64,000 bases of DNA from contig OZ023273.1 of NCBI GenBank assembly GCA_964007475.1, positions 30,925,557-30,989,556 of the forward strand, read 5' to 3'. Source of the stretch: Hybos culiciformis (taxonomy: Eukaryota > Arthropoda > Insecta > Diptera > Hybotidae). This document shows, one piece after another, positions 1 to 12,100 of this stretch (positions are counted from its first letter, which is position 1; every line of letters begins with the position of its first letter). A program made the translations under genes and the position numbers. The notes beneath the pieces were generated by a model, which searched no databases, was not told the DNA's origin, and saw only the letters and a list, made by a program, of their open reading frames with translations.

Positions 1-1466
1 CGATAATAATTTTATAGTGAACAATATTATTATACAAATCATTATTATTATTTTTTTATTGATATAACTTTATCTGGATTGGCAGGAATTTAAACCTCAG
101 GCTACCGACATTTTATTAGGGAATGAGTGATATAAATGTATATAAATACAAACTTTTATGAAATAAATATATTGCAATCGATTTTTAACAATTTTTCTAT
201 TAATGCTTTTTTTTTTAATACATTGCCTTTGGGTTACATATTAAAATATATTTTCTCAATATTTGTACGTCAGAAGAAAGATATAATGTAAATCTATATT
301 TACAAATTTAAAAGATTTTATTTACGTTACATTTATACTTAAGTGATATAGGAAAACGCAAAGTTTTTATATTTAAAGAAAAGGAAATAAGAAATCATCA
401 AAAATGTCAAGTTTTAATTTTATTATTAAAAACAAAAAAAAAAAAAAGATTAAAAAAAAAAATATATTCACAATCACAATAATTTATTATTTTCGAACTT
501 TATAAATAAATATTAAAAAAAAAAACAAAAAATACAATATCTATTTTAAAGTTTGTTATAATTTTTTTTTTCGTGTTTTATGTTCCTCAAGTTTTTTATA
601 ATAATAATAATAAAATTGTAATTCTGGAAGTTCGATTTCCATTTATAAGAGATGATAATATTATAAAGTAAATAAATATGAAAAAGAAAAATTTACAATT
701 CAAATGCATTACTTTAAGAAGAGGGTATCTAGAAAGAGTAGAAATAACAAAATCTTTTTGAAGTAATTTAACTTAATGACAATAACTAAGAATCGAAAAT
801 TTTCTTCTCTTATGCTTTTAGTGGTTTGAAAAATCAATCAGATTTCGACTTAGATCTTGTTTAAAAAAAAAATTAAATATTTGAAATAAGACTTTTTAAC
901 TTTTGACATTATTGCTTAAACTTTGACATGGAACATTTATACGAGTTTCGCTATTTTTAAGTATTAAATGTATAACTTTGAAACTAATGAAAAAAAGCAT
1001 TTTGAGTAAATTAAGCTATTTTTTTTTTAAACAAAATTGAATTCAGATTTTCTTTGAACATAAATTTTAGTTTAAAAGTTAACTTTTTCAAATTAAAATA
1101 ATTTCTTGTTCAGTACATAAAAATGCATAATATTTTTTTTTTTATTTTCCTAAACTTTTCGCTCTTTAGAATTATTTTATAAAATATTTTAAGTGAAAAT
1201 TTTAAAAGAAATTTATAATTCCGCTATACAAATTGCTAACAGATTCGAGAGAAAAAAAACTTTCTTTTATCCTTCTTTGTAATAAATATCTCTGAGATAA
1301 AAAGAAAACTTTTGTTTTTTTTTTTTTTTTTTCGCTTTTGTTTCTTCTAAGTTCATAATACCAAAAACTGGAAATTTATTTTATAAGTGCAAAAATGAAA
1401 AAAAAAAAAACTATAAAAAAAATAATATTTTCTATGTTGTACATATTAAAATTATGTAAATTTTAC
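1..1466 (-). other. Nrx-1: Neurexin intron, 5' part, truncated by window edge
   Basis: AT-rich intron sequence following the donor at 1466. I see no further exon: no open frame gives the expected LNS3 continuation. It contains only A/T homopolymers, including poly-T near 1315-1332 and poly-A near 430-465. Confidence 0.8.
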
Positions 1467-1619
1467 CAAATGAGAATCCCTTGTTGTAAAAGTAATAGGA
1501 TCTTGTGGATCACCGACAGGACACTGATATTCAATGCGCCCAGCAATTTGTATTAATTTTGAGCCCATTCTAGCCAAATCAATTAAATTAAGTCGTAATG
1601 TATCTGCTGAGAATTCAAC
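1467..1619 (-). CDS. Nrx-1: Neurexin-1 exon: end of LNS2, start of LNS3
   Basis: 153 nt, 51 codons, phase 0 at both ends. It includes VEFSADTLRLNLIDLARMGS, IEYQCPVGD and DPITFTTRDSHL. The cysteine in YQCP pairs with the NNFVGC cysteine of the previous exon in known LNS folds. DPITFTTRDSHL is the first strand of LNS3 (human neurexin has DPITFETPESF). The acceptor is caatttcag and the donor is TTTG|gtaaaa. The next exon, expected to begin with the LNS3 hydrophobic strand, was not found in positions 1-1466, so it must lie left of the window. The gene is 3'-truncated here by the window edge. Confidence 0.95.
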
Positions 1620-2367
1620 CTGAAATTGAAAAAAAAATTAATAAAAATAAAAATGAATTTTAATTTATTGTAATGTTCACTTAAATGCTAAAATATAATA
1701 AGAAGTATATATGCAAATTAGTTTTCACATTGTGTATGTAATTATGTACTGTTGATTAATAAATTACCTATTTAAAATAAAATTAGAAATTTCCAAAAAT
1801 TAATTTTTATTGCACAAACATAATAATCTTATAAATATGTATAATGTTTTGACAATTTTTGTCAATACGATAGGTAAAAAAGAAAGAAAGAAAGAAATGT
1901 CGAAAATTATAAAAATCAACAATTAAATCGAAAAACTGTCGAGAATTTTTTTTTTTTAATTTTGCATTGAACATTATGTGATTTGCATACTAAATATTAA
2001 ATTTTTTTTTATCTATAACTAAACTCTATATTAACGAACAAGGCATGCATAAATGCGGAAAATTTAATATGTATTCATACGTATATGTGTATAAGTCACA
2101 TTATTAAATTTTCTTGTTTGAAATTTTCTTTGGTTCACTTAAAAAAAAAACAAAAAAAAAAACACAAACACATTTTCTATTAAAAGGAACAGAGTTTTTT
2201 ACGTGAATGCAAATTTGTTTTATTTCCTTCAGAAGGATTATTTTGTGTGTTTTTGTGAATAATCATTATGGTTCTTGTTTTGAATTAAGAAATTATTTTG
2301 ATGTTGTTGTGTGTATGTTATGTTTGTTCACTTCTGTTTTTTTTTTTTTTAATTTTAAAAGACAAAC
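1620..2367 (-). other. Nrx-1: Neurexin intron (748 bp)
   Basis: The smallest neurexin intron here, GT-AG. It contains a short (GAAA)n tract at about 1880-1897 and poly-A/T runs; no coding signal. Confidence 0.85.
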
Positions 2368-2526
2368 CTTTCGTAAACATCCAACAAAATTATTGTGCAC
2401 TCGTGCACCTAATAATGCTCTAGGATTAACAGCACCGCCAACATAAACTCTAGATGATGATAGCATTGTAAATTTGCCAGCAATATGTGAATGATCTGTG
2501 TAAACATCATCGACCACTGTCACCAA
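2368..2526 (-). CDS. Nrx-1: Neurexin-1 exon: LNS2 second half
   Basis: 159 nt, exactly 53 codons with phase 0 introns on both sides. It begins LVTVVDDVYTDHSHIAGKFT and contains RVYVGGAVNP and VHNNFVGCLRK. The YVGG turn and the NNFxGCL motif, whose cysteine forms the terminal disulfide of LNS domains, are diagnostic of neurexin. The acceptor is a long T tract ending in ttag and the donor is AAAG|gtttgt, a weaker donor than the others. Frame, phase and motif order link it to both neighbours. Confidence 0.96.
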
Positions 2527-4271
2527 CTAAAAAAAAAAGAAAAAAAAATGAGAATTTTGTTGTTGAATTTTAAATTAACAATTTTGTAGAAATTAATCCA
2601 AAATATAAAGATGAGATTTATAATTTTTTTTGAAGTGTTCTTTAATGGAAATTTTTTCATGGTTTATTTGGAAATGTGACTGTTAGAAATATTTTAGAAT
2701 AATTTAAAGTTCAGGATACGCTTAACAATTGAGGAAAGTGAAGATCGCTAATAAATTTTTTTCAATTATTTCAATATTATAATTTTAAATTAAATTAGAA
2801 TTATATAAGTTTTTCAAAATCAATAGAATATTGCATGTCTTAACATTTGGTTCTCTTAAAAATATAATACATAGAAAAATCGAAGAATAAACATAGTATT
2901 ATAGTATTTTATTTAATAAATATAAAACCAAACACAAGAAATATGTGTATGAAAATATAAAAATCAAATAAAATTAGATATTTTCTGGTTACTACATATT
3001 ATATATAAAATCATTGATTTTGATATCATGAAATTATTGAATTCTTGTATTTTCTTTTATTTGTGAGAAAAAGTAAACAATAATTATTGGTTAAATTTCA
3101 TTGAAACTTAATTATTATAAAATTATAAAAACTACACCTCATTTATATAAGAACATATTTTGAGAAGATTTTTGCTCGTCGGGTCCTCTTTAATGGATTT
3201 AATTATTAGGAATATGAAAAATTATAAAATTATTTTACTCATAAAATCTTAATGAAAATAAAAACTAGATTTTTTATGAACTATGGCTTTCCACAAATTA
3301 ACATAACACATATACTGTGTAAGTGTAAAGGTACATGTACATTATATATTTTAATTTTATTTTTGAAAAATGAAATTTAGATTCTGGAATGAAAATTTAG
3401 GTTTAAAATATTATTAGAAAAAATTAACTTTTCCAGAATGAATTTAAATCAATAAATATTCATTATTTCTGCTATTATTTATCTATTTTTATATCTGTTC
3501 TGTAATATTCTATAAGTAAATATTTTATCATCATGGGAAATTAGTATAAAATAAAATTCACATATGAATATTTAGGGTTTGGTAAATTTTACAATATAAT
3601 CCAACCAGGACATTTTTATTAAGGAAGGACAATATTTTTAAACATGTACGTTCTTAAGGAAGGACAATATTTTTAAACATGTACGTTCATAAAACTATAT
3701 TTTCATAATCATATTCATAATGCACGATATCATTGAATGTAATAATTTTATTGAATATTATAACGATATCGGTCGACTTTGAGTGAAAAATTAATGCCAA
3801 GTTCATTGGTAATTGGAAATTCTGTAAGATTTTATGTTTTTTTTGTAGATCTTGGGTACATTTTCATCGAATATATAAACTTTGATATTTAAAAAATTAT
3901 AATAATAAAATAGAAGTAAAGCTCAAAGAGATATCGTCAGCCAATTATTATTCATTGTTTGAAATTGTATTGAAAAAAAATGAATGAAAATTCTTAAGTA
4001 AATAGACGCGGTTGTCATTATTTAACGAAGGTATAATGTCGAAAATTTTATTAATATTGAAATATAACCATCTATGGTTATTTTTAGACATAATGGTCCG
4101 ATTTTGTTCAACCCAAAATTCTATTTTAATCGCACAAATTAAGTAATATCTTTTAAACTATGTCAACTGTAACAATATTCGGATTTATAAAGTCTATTAA
4201 TACAAATTATCTGTAAAAGATTTAAAAATGGAAGATTAGTTATAAAAATAAAATTATAAAACACTCCTCAC
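2527..4271 (-). other. Nrx-1: Neurexin intron (1745 bp) with a 35-bp tandem duplication
   Basis: GT-AG intron between the two LNS2 core exons. It holds a perfect tandem pair of 35-bp units at 3619-3688; otherwise plain AT-rich sequence without a supported gene. Confidence 0.85.
3619..3688. repeat. Tandem duplication, two 35-bp units
   Basis: Units at 3619-3653 and 3654-3688 are identical, beginning TTAAGGAAGGAC and ending ATGTACGTTC. Identity of the copies implies a recent duplication or ongoing copy-number change. Confidence 0.9.
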
Positions 4272-4459
4272 CCGACAAAAACTTGTTATTGATGATATCT
4301 CTTGAATTCTCCGATGAACTGTAACTTTGTGCCATTGATGATCATCAAATCGAACCTTTGATGGTTTTATGTGCATTTCTTGTTTTCCATTAGCCAGACC
4401 CATAGTAAGAGAAACTCCACCATCACGTAACGCTAAATTTAAATAATCTGTTCCATGTC
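4272..4459 (-). CDS. Nrx-1: Neurexin-1 exon: LNS2 core with SS2-like insert
   Basis: 188 nt: two bases finish the Gly codon, then 62 codons, ending in phase 0. The peptide includes HGTDYLNLALRDGGVSLTMG, the FDDHQWHKV strand typical of laminin G domains, and ends HRRIQEISSITSFCR. The last ten residues (EISSITSFCR) fall where vertebrate neurexins carry the optional splice site 2 insert, which there also ends with a cysteine. No GT dinucleotide exists at the Q/E boundary, so an alternative donor cannot remove the insert here. The acceptor is acttattttccag and the donor is CGG|gtgagg. It joins in frame to LVTVVDDVYTD of the exon at 2368-2526. Confidence 0.96.
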
Positions 4460-7400
4460 CTGGAAAATAAGTAAAAAGAAAATCATTTATAAAGTTTATT
4501 TCAAATAAAATCAAAGTTGTCATTAAAATAATTTACAATAAAAAAAAAAATTAAATGAAAAACTATACATAATAATATACATATGAATATATACAGTATG
4601 TAGTATGTTAATACCTACTCAAGTTACAATTTTCACAAATTATCCTAGAAAATTATCCGTTTTAAAAATGTTAGAAAACTCAAGAGATTTGTATTTTTTC
4701 AACAAAAACGTAAATAAATTTATATAAAAAAAAAAATATTTTCTATATAGCTTCCATAAATTCAAAATATTTTTAATGATTTTTTCTTTCTGATTAACGT
4801 TGAAAAAATAAGGTCATGATAATTTTTTTTGTGTCTTTGGTTTTTTTTTTTTATTTTTATTTTCGTTAATATCAACATCAAGGACATAAGAAAAAGGTTT
4901 AGCGAAAGTTCAAGGATTTCGTTTTTTTTTTTTTGTATATAAAATAAAAATTAATTTTTCTTGCAAAATTTTTTTTTAAACAATATCCTTGAAAATAAAA
5001 TATAAAATGTTAAAAAAAAAAAAAAAAAATTGAAAAAAAAAATGTTTTTGTAAAAAATTCTTTGAAATAAATTCTCAATTCTTATCAATATTATTTTTGT
5101 AGTTTTTTATTTTTCTCTCTTCTAAAACATTATTATTTTTCTTTTACCTATATATGTACTTATATAATCAGAATGTTATTGAGCTTAGTGCTTATGAAAT
5201 ATTATACACAACCTTGAACTTATGTTTTGAACAGTAATACGCACCCGTGTTGTCGTCTTGACTATATACATATATATGCCTTAATTATTGTGTGCAGTCA
5301 GAATAAAAATAAAATTCAATGACAAAGCAAAAAATAAAAAAAAAATTTGTCTCTTTAAAAAAAAAGGAAAATTCAATGTTATTTATCATCATTAATAAAA
5401 ATAGGACAGAAAAAAAAATAATAATAGGTTTTATTTAATAATTATATATTAATAAATAGGTATTTTTTGAAGTAAATTTTTAATGAAACGAATATCGATT
5501 TTTTTCTCTCACCATCCTTTTTTTTTCCAGACGTCTACAAATTAAAATCAAAAAAAAAAAGATTCATAAGTTTACAAAACATTGAAATCATTAAATCAGT
5601 TAAAATGTCTAAAATTTCCTTTTTATATCATAAAATGAATATTAAACGAAATCTTTGAAATATGGCCACTTATAAAAATTGTATATTTAATAGAAAAAAA
5701 AAATAAATAAAAAAAAAGATAGAAATTCATCAATTATAAATAAAAACTTGAATTTCTGTGAAGCGCTGAAAAGAAAAGTGATAATTATATGAATCCAACA
5801 AGATAACGTCAAGCCAATTAAGAAAATTAAAGGAAAATTAAAAACTAAAGAAACTAAATAAACTAAAAATATTTTCAGCGGAAAAAATTTAAAAATAAAT
5901 TATAATATAAAAATATCATAAATGTCGTGAAATATACCACGTAAATACGTAATTTGTTGTCACTATTAAGTTAAAAATTATGTAAAATGTCTAATTAATA
6001 AAAATTGTTTTTATTGCTTGAAGAAGATAAACTGAAAAATAAGGTTGCGAAATATATTCAACAAAGAGAGAAGATGTAACTATAAGATGTCACAATTGAT
6101 ACTTAAAATTGCTTTTTTACTTTTTTTGCTTTCAACTTGTCACAGTACGTAAGCCCACGAATATCCTCTATCATATCTCTGATATTAATTAAATCGAAAA
6201 TAAGAAATTAAAATATTTAAATTTTTTATCTATTTATATTTTCAACGTTGGAAATCTATAAAATAAATTAACAAATTCTGAAACAATCATAAACCAGCAA
6301 TAAGAAAATTCATTATGGAAAAATGTATATTTTTTTAAGAAAATTCGAAATGAAATTTATTTCCAATTGAAATAAATTTCCATTGAACGCTTTATATTTC
6401 CACTATATGCTGTTTATAAATTATAATGTCATAATCCGAAATATCAAACAACAGGGACAAAAAAAATAAATAAATTAAAAACTATGTCAATATCTCAGAT
6501 TTTAAATGAGTTGATTATTTTACAGTTTTAAGCTTATTACGCCACAATAATAAATAAATATTTATAATGTTCATAATACATAAAAATAGTATAAATTTAA
6601 TCCAGCATAATTACGTGATAATAAACAATTAAAAGCAAACAAAAATTTTCCATCATTTTTTTAAAGTAAAATTTTCCATTTTCTAACATTTTAATATATA
6701 AATATCTTTATAAATGTTTATTTATAACACTGTATTCATTTATAATATGTATTTTATTCATAAGTTAAATTCAATGTCAAGGAATTAAAGTTTGTACATA
6801 ATTAAGATTGATTTATTATTATTGGTTTAATGATTTCAAAGTAACATTTTTAATATGCTTAATTTTTATTTTGTTTCATGAATTTTTTTTTTGCTCTGAT
6901 TTTTTATTCAACCAAAAAAAAAAAAAGTTCTTTTTCCTGTTAATGTTGGTTATGGTTGTAAGAATAGAATAAAAAATAATAAAAAAAAAAAAAATTGTAT
7001 GAGAAAATAAAGAGGAAAAATCATGATACTTGAATGCAAATCACGAATAAAAAAAAATTTTTTTTTTCTCCTCATTTTAAAAGATTTATGGGACATCAGG
7101 AATTTGGAAAATTTTATTTTATTCAGTACTACAAGCTATTATTTATTTTTTTTATTTTTTTTTCAATGTCCTTGTACTTTTTTTTTTTTTTTTGAAAATT
7201 TTCATACAGTTGAAAATATAATAATATGTTATGTATATATATATGTATTTATAATGTTAAAAAAAAGGAAAGAAAGGATTTTATTTTATTTTCTAAAATG
7301 ATGTAATGAGAATTTTTCTATTTTTTTTTTTTGTTATCAAAAATGTGTGAAAAATTTACTTAAGTGTTTTATATGCACAATAGATAGAGTATGTACATTT

Positions 7401-9026
7401 TTTTTTGTGTACAATACAATATAGTTTCATGTTTCATATCAGAATTTTTAAATTACCCTTTTTTTTTTTCTACATATGATGTTTTGTTTTTTTATCAAAT
7501 TCTAATTTTATAGATAGGAACATGACTTTATGAAGTTTTCAAAACAGAAATAAAAATTCTAGAATTGATATAAATTAACAAAAGGACATGTGTTAATTTT
7601 CCTTCTTCAAAAGTTCTAACAATCATAAAGGGAACCAGACTTTCTATATTTAAAGTATTCTATATTTAAAGTTATATTTAATTAAGTACACCATTGACAT
7701 TCATTAAAAATTTCTGTGACGTTGCTTCTTCTGAGAATGCGAAAGTAAATGAAAGAGAGAATCAATAGTTCATATTAATTATATTCTGATAAATATTTAA
7801 TAAATATTTAATAAATATTTGTGAGGCTTTCTCAAAGCTAAAGTATGAATAGGGTAGCAAAAGTATTATATATGTATGTAGTCTGTACATTCATGGCATT
7901 TGCATAAATCAATAAGTTCGCCAATAGGGTAAATAAATAAATGACTGATGAATAAGTAAAGTTGAAAAAAAAAACAGAGCTAGTTATATCAAAAATTAGG
8001 AACAATAAATTAAATGAACTGTATATATCCTAACGAAGTGTTAATGCAGTGGAAAAATATATTATAATCGATCGTCGAAATGATTTAGGTGAAAAAAAAA
8101 AAGTTATGGAAATGATAAGAAAATGGTTGTAAGGAGAAAAATGATAAAAAGGTCAATAAATCAGTTTTATTTTTGAAATATATATTACTTTCAGAATCGT
8201 TTTCTGTTTTTTTTTGTTAAATTCAATAAAAAAAAATTTTGTTTAAAGAAAATATTATTTAGCTTTAGCACATGAGATTTTTCTTCGTCAATAATTGTTT
8301 CACGAATACACTTATTTTTCCTAGTGATTTCGCATATTTTTATCGAAATAAAAAAAAACTGAAATTGGCGATATGAATTCAAACCATGTTTAATGGCATA
8401 AAAAAAAGCTTTCCAATATGTGTTAAAAAAAAAAATGAATATACATATATTGAAAGAAAAAAAATTTATTTTCCAAACAATGTACGTGCTTCTTATATTT
8501 TATTCTATATTCGGAAAAATTAATATTCAAAATAAAACTGAAGATATGTTGTATTATAATAATTTCAAGAAAAATATAGAAAAAAAAAAATTTCTATTTT
8601 CTATTTCAATAAATCATTTTATTTTGATTAATGTTGTAGTTTTTATTACAAAAAATTGAGAGGAAGTTAATATTTAGAAATTTTGCTTTATACAATTGCA
8701 GAAATTATTGCGTGCCCAAGTTTTATAATGTAAAATTTAACGAAAATAAATATAATAAAAATTGTGGATTATTTTTTATTCTTAAAATCTGGGTCTTAAG
8801 CTACACTATTATGGTATTTATTATGCCAAATTTAGCTATAGAAATTGTGACATAATATTTTTCTTTAAATAAATCAAATTTTACAATATAAAAGTATTAT
8901 AGCCAAAACTGCAATAAAAATCTCTGTCATTTCTGTTTTGAATTTTTCATTCATAAATCCTTTTATAAAGTATTTTTATTTAAAAAATTGCATAAACTTT
9001 TATTATTTAACATAATAATTATTTAC
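4460..9026 (-). other. Nrx-1: Neurexin intron (4567 bp)
   Basis: AT-rich GT-AG intron. It holds poly-A/T runs, a threefold repeat of an AT-only unit (ATAAATATTTA type) near 7790-7820, and no supported exon or gene. The open frames seen on either strand are low-complexity Phe/Lys/Ile-rich products of base composition. Confidence 0.8.
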
Positions 9027-9176
9027 CTGTATAAAATAATAATCCATTTGGCTGCCTGGTTCGAAAATACAATGTTATAGCATCTTGTGCGCTTACAATA
9101 GGCTCAGCACCAGTTTGGCCTAAATCATATGACAAAAATTCGGTACCACGAAATGTTGCCTCCGATGGAGCTTTAT
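9027..9176 (-). CDS. Nrx-1: Neurexin-1 exon: start of LNS2 domain
   Basis: 150 nt with phase 1 introns on both sides: two bases complete Asp, then 49 codons, then the first base of Gly. It includes [19 protein letters not shown] and [17 protein letters not shown]. The [13 protein letters not shown] stretch and the [12 protein letters not shown] strand are signature positions of neurexin LNS2 (the human protein has a related FKGSEYFCYDL and FKTLQRNGL). The acceptor is tgttttcag and the donor is ACAG|gtaaat. The symmetrical phases would let the exon be skipped without a frameshift, although that would remove the first strands of the domain. The LNS2 domain binds extracellular partners in vertebrate alpha-neurexins; partners here are unknown. 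Confidence 0.96.
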
Positions 9177-12100
9177 CTGAAAACAAAAAAAAAAAAATAT
9201 ATTCCAAATGAGAATTAATTTAATGAAAATAAAATTAACACAATTTTATAAAATTTATATAATTTTTGATAGAGGAAAATTTTAATTAGAACCATAATGT
9301 TAATGTTAAATGAATGAAATATTTTACTATATATAATATTTATCTGTAGATAGAATAGTATAGCTTATAAATAATAATATTTTACTTCTTAACTATGCAA
9401 TACAAAAGTAATCCATAAAGTATTTTATTTTTAGATAAAAAGCATAAAAAAAAAACTTCTTATTTTCATTGAATTTTGTTTCCTTAGCAATATTTTTATA
9501 TACGTACATTATATAAAAAATAATCTTCTGTAAAAATAATTTCTTAAATAAATTTTATCTTATATAATAAAAGTAAAATACTGCCATTTAAAGCTTATTA
9601 AACATTTTTAATATTGGAAATATTCCAAAGTTTTATCCATATAACGTTAAAATTTTGTCTTATCTTCTTGTAATATATACATAGATTGCTAAATCATCCA
9701 TTAAATATATGTATGTACAGTTCATATAAAAAAAAAATGTATGAAAAAAAAACACAAAATTAAATTACACAAAATTTTCGTTTTATGTTTCAGAAACTTA
9801 TGTGTACTTGAAGAGGAAAAAAAAAATAAAATTTGAAGCCTAAAATAAAAGTTCAACGTTCTCTATTATATATACATAACAAAAATGAGTGAATTACTTT
9901 AAGAGCATAGAACTTCAGATGAATATACCGGTGTATACATTTATGTATATAATATAAAACATTTTAAGTTTAATACGAAAGATAGTTATAGAAGAAAAAA
10001 ATTTTTTTTTTGTGCAATTTATTCACTCTAAAAAAGGAATTTCAGAAATCGTTTTAATGAATTACTATAGTTTGGATTATTAACTTATCTGACTTTCTCT
10101 TATTATCTCGCGGTGAAGTCCAATTATAATTAATTTTGTCTTGATTTATACTCAAGAATGGGTTCAGTAAAGAACACAACATGAGAATGTTATTTTGAGA
10201 AATATTCGGTTGTACTGAATTAACTCTTTTTTTTTATTTTTATTTTATAATATTACCATTTTTGTGAAATAAATAGATAAATATTTTAATCGAGATAAAT
10301 TTTGCGTACTACATTGTAACTGTGCAAATGTTAAATAAATTCAAAAATTATTATGAAAAGTTTTTAGAAAGTGAACACATCGGAAACTCTAGTTACCTCA
10401 TTTGGCGAACCCTCTTATTATAATAACTAGTAAATAAAATTTATTTGATTCAACGACAGTTACACCCATAAAGTTATTATATCGTCTTAGAATTCTCAAG
10501 TAGATTTTATGATAAATAATTATTATGTCAATACCTAACATATACAACAATGAATATACTTAAGTTTGCTGTAATTTTGAAATCAATTTTTTTTATTACT
10601 GCAAAAAAAAGATGAACATAAATATAAATGTGAGACTGAAATTGTCAGCAATTTTCAATGGACTAATGAAAATCACAACAATAATGGTAAATTGAAATTA
10701 TTTTCTTTTTGCAGGGAAAAAAAATGGATGTGTACGTACAACATACCTACTTATTTGTATTGTTGTTATCAATAGTCAATTACAATATAAAATTGAATGT
10801 TCATTGATCACACATAGGTGAAAATTCTTAAATTATTAGTTCCTTAAAAATTAATTGTATTATAAATACTTGGGATCGAATTCGCGTACAGCAATACACA
10901 AATAAAGGACGATATTTTATTATTATTTTATTCTTGCATGCAATCATGAAAACGCAACTTGTTTTTAAATAAAATTTTTGTTAAGTTGATAACCAAAAAT
11001 TATACCTATAATCTTATTGATTATCATAGTAATCTGTTTTAGCTGTCTATGCCCTATGGTAGTAGTATTTACCTTATGAAACATCTGTTGTGTTTTGTAA
11101 ACAACATTTTTTCTGATTTTATTCTGTCAGGATTGTATTTTAAAAAAAAAAACTAAAAAGCCAAGAACTTCAGTCATTAAACTTTACTCTTATTAATTTG
11201 GTTCTTTTTTCCAAGTTTAAGAAATTTATGAAAATTTTGATAATTTTTTTGTGGCTTGAATTATAAAAAAAAAATTATTGAAAGTAGGTGGATAAAATAC
11301 ATATACTTTTAGGCGAAATAATATTCATTTTATGGATGAAATACTTTTGTGTGAAATAATATTATTTCATTCACCCACAAAATACGAATAATTGTCAAAA
11401 ATGATAAGGATTGATGTATTTTTTTTATGCTCTGATATTATAATAAAAACAGAATTTTTTCGGATAAAAATTCTTGTTTTGATCAAAATTTCATGTAGTG
11501 GCCTTGAATAAATAAATATAAATTTGTGTTACAAAAAATTTAAATTGGTTTTAAATGGTTTTTTGTTTTTGTCAGTTTAATTATGGTGAGATTTAAGATA
11601 AAAACGAAATTGAAATATTGAAGCTAACATGGTTATAAATATTTTATTTTACACCAATTTACATTATTATTAAAATGAATTAATTTGTAAGTTTTGAAAA
11701 TTACAAAATCTATGCATTATCAATTTTAAGTTCAATTTTAGAAAATAATTGTTTTTAACAAATTATAAAACTCTAGTTATCTTTCAACATTTTTAAGCCA
11801 TTTATAAGTCAGCGCAAAAGTCAACGAAATAGGAAATAACTGAAGTAAGCGGTAAGTATTTACAAATTAAAGTCAATTCACTACTTTTCAACGAATTTCA
11901 CTTTTCGATCAGCTGAAATATTTAAATATTAAATAATTTAATTTTGAAATGTCAAATAATTTTCATAAATTTTCTTTGAGAATTGAAGAATTTGTCTTAT
12001 TTTTGTTATTAAAGTCTATATCCCCAATATAAAGATATCTGTCTATAACTTACAAATAATACAATTTCAAAACCTATTTTAGTCTTAAGTGATCAAAAAT

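Noticed and set aside
75..115. B-box-like GGTTTAAATTCC on the minus strand
   Set aside because: Departs from the B-box consensus and no A box lies at tRNA distance.
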